Positions 1 to 12,900 of a DNA stretch of 64,000 nucleotides are shown piece after piece (positions within the stretch are counted from its first letter, which is position 1; each line of letters begins with the position of its first letter). The DNA comes from Eledone cirrhosa (Eukaryota > Mollusca > Cephalopoda > Octopoda > Eledonidae). The stretch is from positions 23,792,798 to 23,856,797 of the forward strand of contig OZ024744.1 in the NCBI GenBank assembly GCA_964016885.1, written 5' to 3'. A program made the translations under genes and the position numbers. The notes under the pieces were generated by a model. That model saw only the letters and a program-made list of their open reading frames with translations, was not told the origin of the DNA and did not search any database.

Positions 1-41
1 AAATAAAATTCGTTTAACAACAGTTGAATCTTAAGGACTGG

Positions 42-75
42 CTCGTTTTAACATCACATGTATATTATGATAAAA
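42..75 (+). repeat. Diverged 'index' monomer (first of 17 copies)
   Basis: This 34-bp monomer keeps the head and the exact length but differs from the body consensus at about six positions, reading CATCACATGTATATTATGAT where most copies read CAACAGTT and so on. It loses both the CAAC-a-GTTG dyad and the CTTAAG site, and gains ACATGT. The variant segment begins at 52, 866, 2937, 5416, 7351, 13194, 15669, 18520, 19841, 22351, 24861, 28390, 30761, 33305, 35068, 35236 and 37916. The copies at 24861 and 28390 have CATGCAT instead of CATGTAT. It is always preceded by a shortened unit with ATTCGTTTAACAAC and then a GGCTCG (or GGTTCG) head. None was seen after 37.95 kb. It acts as a natural marker for counting higher-order repeats. 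Confidence 0.93.
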
Positions 76-855
76 CTCGTTTTAACAACAGCTGTATCTT
101 AAGAACTGACTCGATATAACAACAGTTGAATGTTAAGAACTGACTCGTTTTAACAACAGTTCAATCTTAAGATAAAACTGATTATAACAACAGTTGCATC
201 TTAAGAACTGACTTGTTTTAACAACAGTTAAATCTGAAGAACTGACTCGTTTTAACAACAGTTGAATCTGAAGATAAAACTCGTTTTAACAACAGTTGAA
301 TCTTAAGATAAACCTCGTTTTAACAACATTTGAATCTTAAGAACTGACTCGTTTTAACAACAGCTGCATCTTAAGATAAAACTCGTTTTAACAACAGTTG
401 AATCTTAACAACTGACTCGTTTTATCAACAGTTCAACCTGAAGAACTTACTCGTTTTAACAACAGTTGAATCTTCAAATAAAACTCGTTTTAACAACAGC
501 TGAATCTTAAGATAACACTCGTTTTAACAAAAGTTGAATCTTAAGAACTGACTCGTTTTAACAACAGTTCAACCTTAAGAACTGACTAGTTTTAACAACA
601 GTTTAATCTTAGAATAAAATTCGTTTTAACAACAGTTGAATCTTAAGAACTGACTCGTTTTAACAAAAGTTGAATCTTACGAACTGACTCGTTTTAACAA
701 TAGTTGTCTCTTTAGATAAATCTCGTTTTAACAACAGTTGAATTTTAAAACTGACTCGTTTTAACAACAGTTCAAACTTAAGAACTGATTCGTTTTAACA
801 ACAGTTTAATCTTAAAATAAAATTCGTTTAACAACAGTTGAATCTTAAGGACTGG

Positions 856-2926
856 CTCGTTTTAACATCACATGTATATTATGATAAAACTCGTTTTAAC
901 AACAGCTGTATCTTAAGAACTGACTCGATATAACAACAGTTGAATGTTAAGAACTGACTCATTTTAACAACAGTTCAATCTTAAGATAAAACTGATTATA
1001 ACAACAGTTGCATCTTAAGAACTGACTTGTTTTAACAACAGTTAAATCTGAAGAACTGACTCGTTTTAACAACAGTTGAATCTGAAGATAAAACTCGTTT
1101 AACAACAGTTGAATTTTAAGAACTGACTCGTTTTAACGACAGATGAATCTTATGATAAAACTCGTTTTAACAACAATTGAATCTTAAGAACTGATTCGTT
1201 TTAACAACAGTTGAATCTTAAGATAAAACTAGTTTTAACAACAGTTGAATCTTAAGATAAAACTAGTTTTAACAACAGTTGAATCTTAAGAACTGACTCG
1301 TTTTAACAACAGTTGAAACTTCAAATAAAACTTGTTTTAACAACAGTTGAATCTTAAGAACTGACTCATTTTAACAACAGTTCAATCTTAAGAACTGATT
1401 CGTTTTAACAACAGTTGAATCTTAAGATAAAACTAGTTTTAATAACTGTTGAATCTTAAGATAAAACTCGTTTTAACAAGAGTTGAATCTTAAGAACTGA
1501 CTCGTTTTAACAACAGTTGAATCTTAAATAAAACTCGTTTTAACAACAGTTGAATCTTAAGAACTGACTCGTTTTAACAACAGTTGAATCTTAAGAACTG
1601 ACTGGTTTTAACAACAGTTCAACCTTAAGAACTGACTAGTTTTAACAACAGTTGAATCTCAAGAACTGACTCGTTTTAATAACAGTTGAATCTTAAGATA
1701 AAACTCGTTTTAACAACAGTTGAATCTTAAGAAATGACTCGTTTTAATAACAGTTGAATCTTAAGAACTGACTCGTTTTAACAACAGTTCAACCTTAAGA
1801 ACTGACTCGTTGTAACAACAGTTGAAACTTCAAATAAAACTCGTTTTAACCACAGTTGAATCTTAAGAACTGAATCAATTTAACAACAGTTGAATCTTAA
1901 GAACTGACTCGTGTTAACAACAATTGAATCTTAAGATAAAACTCGTTTTAACAAAAGTTGAATCTTAAGAACTGACTCGTTTTAACAACAGATGAATCTT
2001 AAGATAAAACTCGTTTTAACAACAGTTGAATCTTAAGAACTGACTCGTTTTATCAACAGTTCAACCTTAAGCACTGACTCGTTTTAACAACAGTTGAATC
2101 TTCAAATAAAACTAGTTTTAATAACAGTTGAATCTTAAGAACTGACTCGTTTTAACAACAGTTGAATCTTAAGATAAAACTCGTTTTAACAACAGTTGAA
2201 TCTTAAGAACTGACTCATTTTAACAACAGTTGAATCTTAAGATAAAACTCGTTTTAACAACAGTTGAACCTTAAGAACTGACTCGTTTTAACAACAGTTC
2301 AACCTTAAGAACTGACTCGTTTTAACAACAGTTGAATCTTCAAATAAAACTCGTTTTAACTACAGTTGAATCTTAAGAACTGACTCGTTTTAACAACAGT
2401 TGAATCTTAAGATAAAACTCGTTTTAACAACAGTTGAATCTTAAGAACTGACTCATTTTAACAACAGTTGAATCTTAAGAAATGATTCGTTTTAACAACA
2501 GTTGAATCTTCAGATAAAACTCGTTTTAACTACAGTTGAATCTTAAGAACTGACTCGTTTTAACAACAGTTGAATCTTAAGATAAAACTCGTTTTAACAA
2601 CAGTTGAATCTTAAGAACTGACTCATTTTAACAACAGTTGAATCTTAAGAACTGATTCGTTTTAACAACAGTTGAATCTTAAGAACTGACTCGTTTTATC
2701 AACAGTTCAACCTGAAGAACTTACTCGTTTTAACAACAGTTGAATCTTCAAATAAAACTCGTTTTAACAACAGCTGAATCTTAAGATAACACTCGTTTTA
2801 ACAAAAGTTGAATCTTAAGAACTGACTTGTTTTAACAACAGTTCAAACTTAAGAACTGATTCGTTTTAACAACAGTTTAATCTGAAAATAAAATTCGTTT
2901 AACAACAGTTGAATCTTAAGGACTGG
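856..2926. repeat. HOR copy L1, 2,071 bp
   Basis: Index monomer to index monomer. It aligns with the next copy at a constant offset of 2071 from its start to about 2170, including shared rare variants TTGTAACAAC (1811 / 3882), GAATCAATTT (1872 / 3943) and GTGTTAAC. Differences are scattered single bases such as AGATGAATC versus AGCTGAATC. The 1-270 segment of the window repeats at 815-1085 with offset 814 and about one difference, so the window begins inside a related copy. Confidence 0.82.
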
Positions 2927-5405
2927 CTCGTTTTAACATCACATGTATATTATGATAAAACTCGTTTTAACAACAGCTGTATCTTAAGAACTGACTCGAT
3001 ATAACAACAGTTGAATGTTAAGAACTGACTCGTTTTAACAACAGTTCAATCTTAAGATAAAACTGATTATAACAGCAGTTGCATCTTAAGAACTGACTTG
3101 TTTCAACCACAGTTAAATCTGAAGAACTGACTCGTTTTAACAACAGTTGAATCTGAAGATAAAACTCGTTTAACAACAGTTGAATCTTAAGAACTGACTC
3201 GTTTTAACGACAGATGAATCTTATGATAAAACTCGTTTTAACAACAATTGAATCTTAAGAACTGATTCGTTTTAACAACAGTTGAATCTTAAGATAAAAC
3301 TAGTTTTAACAACAGTTGAATCTTAAGATAAAACTAGTTTTAACAACAGTTGAATCTTAAGAACTGACTCGTTTTAACGACAGTTGAAACTTCAAAGAAA
3401 ACTTGTTTTAATAACAGTTGAATCTTAAGAACTGACTCATTTTAACAACAGTTCAATCTTAAGAACTGATTCGTTTTAACAACAGTTGAATCTTAAGATA
3501 AAACTAGTTTTAATAACTGTTGAATCTTAAGATAAAACTCGTTTTAACAAGAGTTGAATCTTAAGAACTGACTCGTTTTAACAACAGTTGAATCTTAAAT
3601 AAAACTCGTTTTAACAACAGTTGAATCTTAAGAACTGACTCGTTTTAACAACAGTTGAATCTTAAGAACTGACTGGTTTTAACAACAGTTCAACCTTAAG
3701 AACTGACTAGTTTTAACAACAGTTGAATCTCAAGAACTGACTCGTTTTAATAACAGTTGAATCTTAAGATAAAACTCGTTTTAACAACAGTTGAATCTTA
3801 AGAAATGACTCGTTTTAATAACAGTTGAATCTTAAGAACTGACTCGTTTTAACAACAGTTCAACCTTAAGAACTGACTCGTTGTAACAACAGTTGAAACT
3901 TCAAATAAAACTCGTTTTAACCACAGTTGAATCTTAAGAACTGAATCAATTTAACAACAGTTGAATCCTAAGAACTGACTCGTGTTAACAACAATTGAAT
4001 CTTAAGATAAAACTCGTTTTAACAAAAGTTGAATCTTAAGAACTGACTCGTTTTAACAACAGCTGAATCTTAAGATAAAACTCGTTTTAACAACAGTTGA
4101 ATCTTAAGAACTGACTCGTTTTATCAACAGTTCAACCTTAAGCACTGACTCGTTTTAACAACAGTTGAATCTTCAAATAAAACTCTTTTTAATAACAGTT
4201 GAATCTTAAGAACTGACTCGTTTTAACAACAGTTGAATCTTAAGATAAAACTCGTTTTAACAACAGTTGAATCTTAAGAACTGACTCGTTTTAACAACAG
4301 TTCAACCTTAAGAACAGACTCGTTTTAACAACAGTTGAATCTTCAAATAAAACTCGTTTTAACTACAGTTGAATCTTAAGAACTGACTCGTTTTAACAAC
4401 AGTTGAATCTTAAGATAAAACTCGTTTTAACAAAAGTTGAATCTTAAGAACTGACTCGTTTTAACAACAGATGAATCTTAAGATAAAACTCGTTTTAACA
4501 ACAGTTGAATCTTAAGAACTGACTCGTTTTATCAACAGTTCAACCTTAAGCACTGACTCGTTTTAACAACAGTTGAATCTTCAAATAAAACTAGTTTTAA
4601 TAACAGTTGAATCTTAAGAACTGACTCGTTTTAACAACAGTTGAATCTTAAGATAAAACTCGTTTTAACAACAGTTGAATCTTAAGAACTGACTCATTTT
4701 AACAACAGTTGAATCTTAAGATAAAACTCGTTTTAACAACAGTTGAATCTTAAGAACTGACTCGTTTTAACAACAGTTCAACCTTAAGAACTGACTCGTT
4801 TTAACAACAGTTGAATCTTCAAATAAAACTCGTTTTAACTACAGTTGAATCTTAAGAACTGACTCGTTTTAACAACAGTTGAATCTTAAGATAAAACTCG
4901 TTTTAACAACAGTTGAATCTTAAGAACTGACTCATTTTAACAACAGTTGAATCTTAAGAAATGATTCGTTTTAACAACAGTTGAATCTTCAGATAAAACT
5001 CGTTTTAACTACAGTTGAATCTTAAGAACTGACTCGTTTTAACAACAGTTGAATCTTAAGATAAAACTCGTTTTAACAACAGTTGAATCTTAAGAACTGA
5101 CTCATTTTAACAACAGTTGAATCTTAAGAACTGATTCGTTTTAACAACAGTTGAATCTTAAGAACTGACTCGTTTTATCAACAGTTCAACCTGAAGAACT
5201 TACTCGTTTTAACAACAGTTGAATCTTCAAATAAAACTCGTTTTAACAACAGCTGAATCTTAAGATAACACTCGTTTTAACAAAAGTTGAATCTTAAGAA
5301 CTGACTTGTTTTAACAACAGTTCAAACTTAAGAACTGATTCGTTTTAACAACAGTTTAATCTGAAAATAAAATTCGTTTAACAACAGTTGAATCTTAAGG
5401 ACTGG
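2927..5405. repeat. HOR copy L2, 2,479 bp, with internal duplication
   Basis: This is the same HOR as the preceding copy but 408 bp (12 monomers) longer. Relative to L1 it lacks 68 bp near 4280 and has gained about 476 bp near 4430-4900. The gained part repeats the kind of sequence found at about 1950-2360 of L1 (AAAAGTTGAATC, AGATGAATC, TTATCAACAG, AGCACTGAC). It aligns with the following copy at offset 2479 up to about 4420, sharing TTCAAAGAAAAC and ACTCTTTTTAATAAC. Confidence 0.8.
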
Positions 5406-7340
5406 CTCGTTTTAACATCACATGTATATTATGATAAAACTCGTTTTAACAACAGCTGTATCTTAAGAACTGACTCGATATAACAACAGTTGAATGTTAA
5501 GAACTGACTCGTTTTAACAACAGTTCAATCTTAAGATAAAACTGATTATAACAACAGTTGCATCTTAAGAACTGACTTGTTTCAACCACAGTTAAATCTG
5601 AAGAACTGACTCGTTTTAACAACAGTTGAATCTGAAGATAAAACTCGTTTAACAACAGTTGAATCTTAAGAACTGACTCGTTTTAACGACAGATGAATCT
5701 TATGATAAAACTCGTTTTAACAACAATTGAATCTTAAGAACTGATTCGTTTTAACAACAGTTGAATCTTAAGATAAAACTAGTTTTAACAACAGTTGAAT
5801 CTTAAGATAAAACTAGTTTTAACAACAGTTGAATCTTAAGAACTGACTCGTTTTAACGACAGTTGAAACTTCAAAGAAAACTTGTTTTAATAACAGTTGA
5901 ATCTTAAGAACTGACTCATTTTAACAACAGTTCAATCTTAAGAACTGATTCGTTTTAACAACAGTTGAATCTTAAGATAAAACTAGTTTTAATAACTGTT
6001 GAATCTTAAGATAAAACTCGTTTTAACAAGAGTTGAATCTTAAGAACTGACTCGTTTTAACAACAGTTGAATCTTAAATAAAACTCGTTTTAACAACAGT
6101 TGAATCTTAAGAACTGACTCGTTTTAACAACAGTTGAATCTTAAGAACTGACTGGTTTTAACAACAGTTCAACCTTAAGAACTGACTAGTTTTAACAACA
6201 GTTGAATCTCAAGAACTGACTCGTTTTAATAACAGTTGAATCTTAAGATAAAACTCGTTTTAACAACAGTTGAATCTTAAGAAATGACTCGTTTTAATAA
6301 CAGTTGAATCTTAAGAACTGACTCGTTTTAACAACAGTTCAACCTTAAGAACTGACTCGTTGTAACAACAGTTGAAACTTCAAATAAAACTCGTTTTAAC
6401 CACAGTTGAATCTTAAGAACTGAATCAATTTAACAACAGTTGAATCCTAAGAACTGACTCGTGTTAACAACAATTGAATCTTAAGATAAAACTCGTTTTA
6501 ACAAAAGTTGAATCTTAAGAACTGACTCGTTTTAACAACAGCTGAATCTTAAGATAAAACTCGTTTTAACAACAGTTGAATCTTAAGAACTGACTCGTTT
6601 TATCAACAGTTCAACCTTAAGCACTGACTCGTTTTAACAACAGTTGAATCTTCAAATAAAACTCTTTTTAATAACAGTTGAATCTTAAGAACTGACTCGT
6701 TTTAACAACAGTTGAATCTTAAGATAAAACTCGTTTTAACAACAGTTGAATCTTAAGAACTGACTCGTTTTAACAACAGTTCAACCTTAAGAACAGACTC
6801 GTTTTAACAACAGTTGAATCTTCAAATAAAACTCGTTTTAACTACAGTTGAATCTTAAGAACTGACTCGTTTTAACAACAGTTGAATCTTAAGATAAAAC
6901 TCGTTTTAACAACAGTTGAATCTTAAGAACTGACTCATTTTAACAACAGTTGAATCTTAAGAACTGATTCGTTTTAACAACAGTTGAATCTTCAGATAAA
7001 ACTCGTTTTAACTACAGTTGAATCTTAAGAACTGACTCATTTTAACAACAGTTGAATCTTAAGAACTGATTCGTTTTAACAACAGTTGAATCTTAAGAAC
7101 TGACTCGTTTTATCAACAGTTCAACCTGAAGAACTTACTCGTTTTAACAACAGTTGAATCTTCAAATAAAACTCGTTTTAACAACAGCTGAATCTTAAGA
7201 TAACACTCGTTTTAACAAAAGTTGAATCTTAAGAACTGACTTGTTTTAACAACAGTTCAAACTTAAGAACTGATTCGTTTTAACAACAGTTTAATCTGAA
7301 AATAAAATTCGTTTAACAACAGTTGAATCTTAAGGACTGG
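5406..7340. repeat. HOR copy L3, 1,935 bp
   Basis: Closest to L2 but without its 476-bp internal duplication, and missing a further 68 bp near 7020. Net length is 136 bp (four monomers) shorter than L1. One visible substitution from L2 is AACAACAG at about 5552 against AACAGCAG at about 3073. The length arithmetic across the three copies (2071, 2479, 1935) is exact in steps of 34. Confidence 0.8.
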
Positions 7341-10300
7341 CTCGTTTTAACATCACATGTATATTATGATAAAACTCGTTTTAACAACAGCTGTATCTTA
7401 AGAACTGACTCGATATAACAACAGTTGAATGTTAAGAACTGACTCGTTTTAACAACAGTTCAATCTTAAGATAAAACTGATTATAACAACAGTTGCATCT
7501 TAAGAACTGACTTGTTTCAACCACAGTTAAATCTGAAGAACTGACTCGTTTTAACAACAGTTGAATCTGAAGATAAAACTCGTTTAACAACAGTTGAATC
7601 TTAAGAACTGACTCGTTTTAACGACAGATGAATCTTATGATAAAACTCGTTTTAACAACAATTGAATCTTAAGAACTGATTCGTTTTAACAACAGTTGAA
7701 TCTTAAGATAAAACTAGTTTTAACAACAGTTGAATCTTAAGATAAAACTAGTTTTAACAACAGTTGAATCTTAAGAACTGACTCGTTTTAACGACAGTTG
7801 AAACTTCAAAGAAAACTTGTTTTAATAACAGTTGAATCTTAAGAACTGACTCATTTTAACAACAGTTCAATCTTAAGAACTGATTCGTTTTAACAACAGT
7901 TGAATCTTAAGATAAAACTAGTTTTAATAACTGTTGAATCTTAAGATAAAACTCGTTTTAACAAGAGTTGAATCTTAAGAACTGACTCGTTTTAACAACA
8001 GTTGAATCTTAAATAAAACTCGTTTTAACAACAGTTGAATCTTAAGAACTGACTCATTTTAACAACAGTTGAATCTTAAGAACTGACTGGTTTTAACAAC
8101 AGTTCAACCTTAAGAACTGACTAGTTTTAACAACAGTTGAATCTCAAGAACTGACTCGTTTTAATAACAGTTGAATCTTAAGATAAAACTCGTTTTAACA
8201 ACAGTTGAATCTTAAGAAATGACTCGTTTTAATAACAGTTGAATCTTAAGAACTGACTCGTTTTAACAACAGTTCAACCTTAAGAACTGACTCGTTGTAA
8301 CAACAGTTGAAACTTCAAATAAAACTCGTTTTAACCACAGTTGAATCTTAAGAACTGAATCAATTTAACAACAGTTGAATCCTAAGAACTGACTCGTGTT
8401 AACAACAATTGAATCTTAAGATAAAACTCGTTTTAACAAAAGTTGAATCTTAAGAACTGACTCGTTTTAACAACAGCTGAATCTTAAGATAAAACTCGTT
8501 TTAACAACAGTTGAATCTTAAGAACTGACTCGTTTTATCAACAGTTCAACCTTAAGCACTGACTCGTTTTAACAACAGTTGAATCTTCAAATAAAACTCT
8601 TTTTAATAACAGTTGAATCTTAAGAACTGACTCGTTTTAACAACAGTTGAATCTTAAGATAAAACTCGTTTTAACAACAGTTGAATCTTAAGAACTGACT
8701 CGTTTTAACAACAGTTCAACCTTAAGAACAGACTCGTTTTAACAACAGTTGAATCTTCAAATAAAACTCGTTTTAACTACAGTTGAATCTTAAGAACTGA
8801 CTCGTTTTAACAACAGTTGAATCTTAAGATAAAACTCGTTTTAACAACAGTTGAATCTTAAGAACTGACTCATTTTAACAACAGTTGAATCTTAAGAACT
8901 GATTCGTTTTAACAACAGTTGAATCTTCAGATAAAACTCGTTTTAACTACAGTTGAATCTTAAGAACTGACTCGTTTTAACAACAGTTGAATCTTAAGAT
9001 AAAACTCGTTTTAACAACAGTTGAATCTTAAGAACTGACTCATTTTAACAACAGTTGAATCTTAAGAACTGATTCGTTTTAACAACAGTTGAATCTTAAG
9101 ATAAAACTCGTTTTAACAACAGTTGAATCTTAAGAACTGACTCGTTTTAACAACAGTTGAATCTTAAGAAATGACTCGTTTTAATAACAGTTGAATCTTA
9201 AGAACTGACTCGTTTTATCAACAGTTCAACCTTAAGAACTGACTCATCTTAACAACAGTTGAATCTTCAAATAAAACTCGTTTTAACAACAATTGAATCT
9301 TAAGAACTGATTCGTTTTAACAACAGCTGAATCTTTAGATAAAACTCGTTTTAACAACAGTTGAATCTTAAGATAAAATTCGTTTTAACAACAGTTGAAT
9401 CTTAAGAACTGACTCATTTTAACGACAGCTGAATCTTTAGATAAAACTCGTTTTAACAACAGTTGAATCTTAAGAACTGACTCGTTTTATCAACAGTTCA
9501 ACCTTAAGAACTGACTCGTTTTAACAACAGTTGAATCCTCAAATAAAACTCGTTTTAACAACAGTTGAATCTTAAGAACTGACTCGTTTTAACAACAGTT
9601 GAATCTTAAGATAAAACTCGTTTTAACAACAGTTGTATCTTAAGAACTGACTCATTTTAACAACAGTTGAATCTTAAGATAAAACTCGTTTTAACAACAG
9701 TTGAATCTTAAGAACTGACTCGTTTTAACAACAGTTCAACTTTAAGAACTGACTCGTTTTAACAACAGTTGAATCTTCAAATAAAACTCGTTTTAACTAC
9801 AGTTGAATCTTCAGAACTGACTCGTTTTAACAACAGTTGAATCTTAAGAACTGATTCGTTTTAACAACAGTTCAATCTTAAGATAAAACTGATTATAACA
9901 ACAGTTGCATCTTAAGAACTGACTTGTTTTAACAACAGTTAAATCTGAAGAACTGACTCGTTTTAACAACAGTTGAATCTGAAGATAAAACTCGTTTTAA
10001 CAACAATTGAATCTTAAGAACTGATTCGTTTTAACAACAGTTGAATCTTAAGATAAAACTAGTTTTAACAACAGTTGAATCTTAAGAACTGACTCGTTTT
10101 AACAACAGTTGAAACTTCAAATAAAACTCGTTTTAACAACAGTTGAATCTTAAGAACTGACTCATTTTAACAACAGTTCAATCTTAAGAACTGATTCGTT
10201 TTAACAACAGTTGAATCTTAAGATAAAACTAGTTTTAATAACTGTTGAATCTTAAGATAAAACTCGTTTTAACAAGAGTTGAATCTTAAGAACTGACTCG

Positions 10301-12290
10301 TTTTAACAACAGTTGAATCTTAAATAAAACTCGTTTTAACAACAGTTGAATCTTAAGAACTGACTCGTTTTAACAACAGTTGAATCTTAAGAAATGACTG
10401 GTTTTAACAACAGATGAATCTTAAGAACTGACTGGTTTTAACAACAGTTCAACCTTAAGAACTGACTAGTTTGAACAACAGTTGAATCTCAAGAACTGAC
10501 TCGTTTTAAAAACAGTTGAATCTTAAGATAAAACTCGTTTTAACAACAGTTGAATCTTAAGAAATGACTCGTTTTAATAACAGTTGAATCTTAAGAACTG
10601 ACTCGTTTTAACAACAGTTCAACCTTAAGAACTGACTCGTTGTAACAACAGTTGAAACTTCAAATAAAACTCGTTTTAACCACAGTTGAATCTTAAGAAC
10701 TGAATCAATTTAACAACAGTTGAATCTTAAGAACTGACTCGTGTTAACAACAATTGAATCTTAAGATGAAACTCGTTTTAACAAAAGTTGAATCTTAAGA
10801 ACTGACTCGTTTTAACAACAGCTGAATCTTAAGATAAAACTCGTTTTAACAACAGTTGAATCTTAAGAACTGACTCGTTTTATCAACAGTTCAACCTTAA
10901 GCACTGACTCGTTTTAACAACAGTTGAATCTTCAAATAAAACTCGTTTTAATAACAGTTGAATCTTAAGAACTGACTCGTTTTAACAACAGTTGAATCTT
11001 AAGATAAAACTCGTTTTAACAACAGTTGAATCTTAAGAACTGACTCATTTTAACAACAGTTGAATCTTAAGATAAAACTCGTTTTAACAACAGTTGAATC
11101 TTAAGAACTGACACGTTTTAACAACAGTTCAACCTTAAGAACTGACTCGTTTTAACAACAGTTGAATCTTCAAATAAAACTCGTTTTAACTACAGTTGAA
11201 TCTTCAGAACTGACTCGTTTTAACAACAGTTGAATCTTAACATAAAACTCGTTTTAACAACAGTTCAATCTTAAGAACTGACTCATTTTAACAACAGTTG
11301 AATCTTAAGAACTGATTCGTTTTAACAACAGTTGAATCTTCAGATAAAACTCGTTTTAACTACAGTTGAATCTTAAGAACTGACTCGTTTTAACAACAGT
11401 TGAATCTTAAGATAAAACTCGTTTTAACAACAGTTGAATCTTAAGAACTGACTCATTTGAACAACAGTTGAATCTTAAGAACTGATTCGTTTTAACAACA
11501 GTTGAATCTTAAGATAAAACTCGTTTTAACAACAGTTGAATCTTAAGAACTGACTCGTTTTAACAACAGTTGAATCTTAAGAAATGACTCGTTTTAATAA
11601 CAGTTGAATCTTAAGAACTGACTCGTTTTATCAACAGTTCAACCTTAAGAACTGACTCATCTTAACAACAGTTGAATCTTCAAATAAAACTCGTTTTAAC
11701 AACAATTGAATCTTAAGAACTGATTCGTTTTAACAACAGCTGAATCTTAAGATAAAACTCGTTTTAACAACAGTTGAATCTTAAGATAAAATTCGTTTTA
11801 ACAACAGTTGAATCTTAAGAACTGACTCATTTTAACGACAGCTGAATCTTGAGATAAAACTCGTTTTAACAACAGTTGAATCTTAAGAACTGACTCGTTT
11901 TATCAACAGTTCAACCTTAAGAACTGACTCGTTTTAACAACAGTTGAATCCTCAAATAAAACTCGTTTTAACAACAGTTGAATCTTAAGAACTCACTCGT
12001 TTTAACAACAGTTGAATCTTAATATAAAACTCGTTTTAACAACAGTTGTATCTTAAGAACTGACTCATTTTAACAACAGTTGAATCTTAAGATAAAACTC
12101 GTTTTAACAACAGTTGAATCTTAAGAACTGACTCGTTTTAACAACAGTTCAACCTTAAGAACTGACTCGTTTTAACAACAGTTGAATCTTCAAATAAAAC
12201 TCGTTTTAACTACAGTTGAATCTTAAGAACTGACTCGTTTTAACAACAGTTGAATCTTAAGATAAAACTCGTTTTAACAACAGTTGAATC
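7341..12290. repeat. Two HOR copies in tandem, spacing about 2,413 bp
   Basis: The first copy starts at the index monomer at 7351. The second enters directly at ACTGATTATAAC near 9890 and lacks the index monomer. Shared private variants give the spacing: TCATCTTAAC at 9245 and 11658, and GAATCCTCAAAT at 9537 and 11950, both 2413 apart. In the first part the offset is about 2345 because two monomers next to TTTAACGACAG (about 7580-7650) are missing from the second copy. This explains the 5,843-bp gap between successive index monomers at 7351 and 13194. Confidence 0.75.
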
Positions 12291-12900
12291 TTAAGAACTG
12301 ACTCATTTTAACAACAGTTGAATCTTTAGAACTGATTCCTTTTAACAACAGTTGATTCTTCAGATAAAACTCGTTTTAACTACAGTTGAATCTTAAGAAC
12401 TGACTCGTTTTAACAACAGTTGAATCTTAAGATAAAACTCGTTTTAACAACAGTTGAATCTTAAGATAAAACTCGTTTTAACAACAGTTGAATCTTAAGA
12501 ACTGACTCGTTTTAATAACAGTTGAATCTTCAAATAAAACTCCTTTTAACAACAGTTGAATCTTAAGATAAACTCGTTTCAACAACAGTTGAATCTGAAG
12601 ATAAACCTCGTTTTAACAACATTTGAATCTTAAGAACTGACTCGTTTTAACAACAGCTGCATCTTAAGATAAAACTCGTTTTAACAACAGTTGAATCTTA
12701 AGAACTGACTCGTTTTATCAACAGTTCAACCTGAAGAACTTACTCGTTTTAACAACAGTTGAATCTTCAAATAAAACTCGTTTTAACAACAGTTGAATCT
12801 TAAGAACTGACTCGTTTTAACAACAGTTGAATCTTAAGATAAAACTCGTTTTAACAACAGCTGAATCTTAAGATAACACTCGTTTTAACAACAGTTGAAT
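12291..12900. repeat. Transitional satellite monomers, L to M
   Basis: Ordinary A and B monomers with a D cassette (12715-12780). I could not align this stretch as part of a longer repeat of domain L. It contains AACAACATTTG and CAGCTGCATC variants shared with both the first 400 bases of the window and many places in domain M, so it resembles a junction between the two. Nothing other than satellite is present. Confidence 0.5.

Larger units (their letters stand above)
1..12900. repeat. Domain L: higher-order repeats of about 1.9-2.5 kb
   Basis: The left domain is defined by the index monomer together with variants seen only or mainly here: TTTCAACCACAG (about 3102, 5580, 7515), TTTTAACTACAG in quantity, and TCATCTTAAC (9245, 11658). 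It lacks the linked pair AAAGGTTGAATATT and TTTTAAACAAC that marks the next domain. Index spacings are 814, 2071, 2479 and 1935 bp. Then comes a long gap in which another copy has lost its index monomer. The boundary near 12.9 kb is placed at the first copy of the domain-M pair and is approximate. Confidence 0.75.

Noticed and set aside
42..75. Index monomer as an inserted element or attachment site
   Set aside because: It keeps the 34-bp length, the head and most body bases and has no target-site duplication, so it is a point-mutated monomer.
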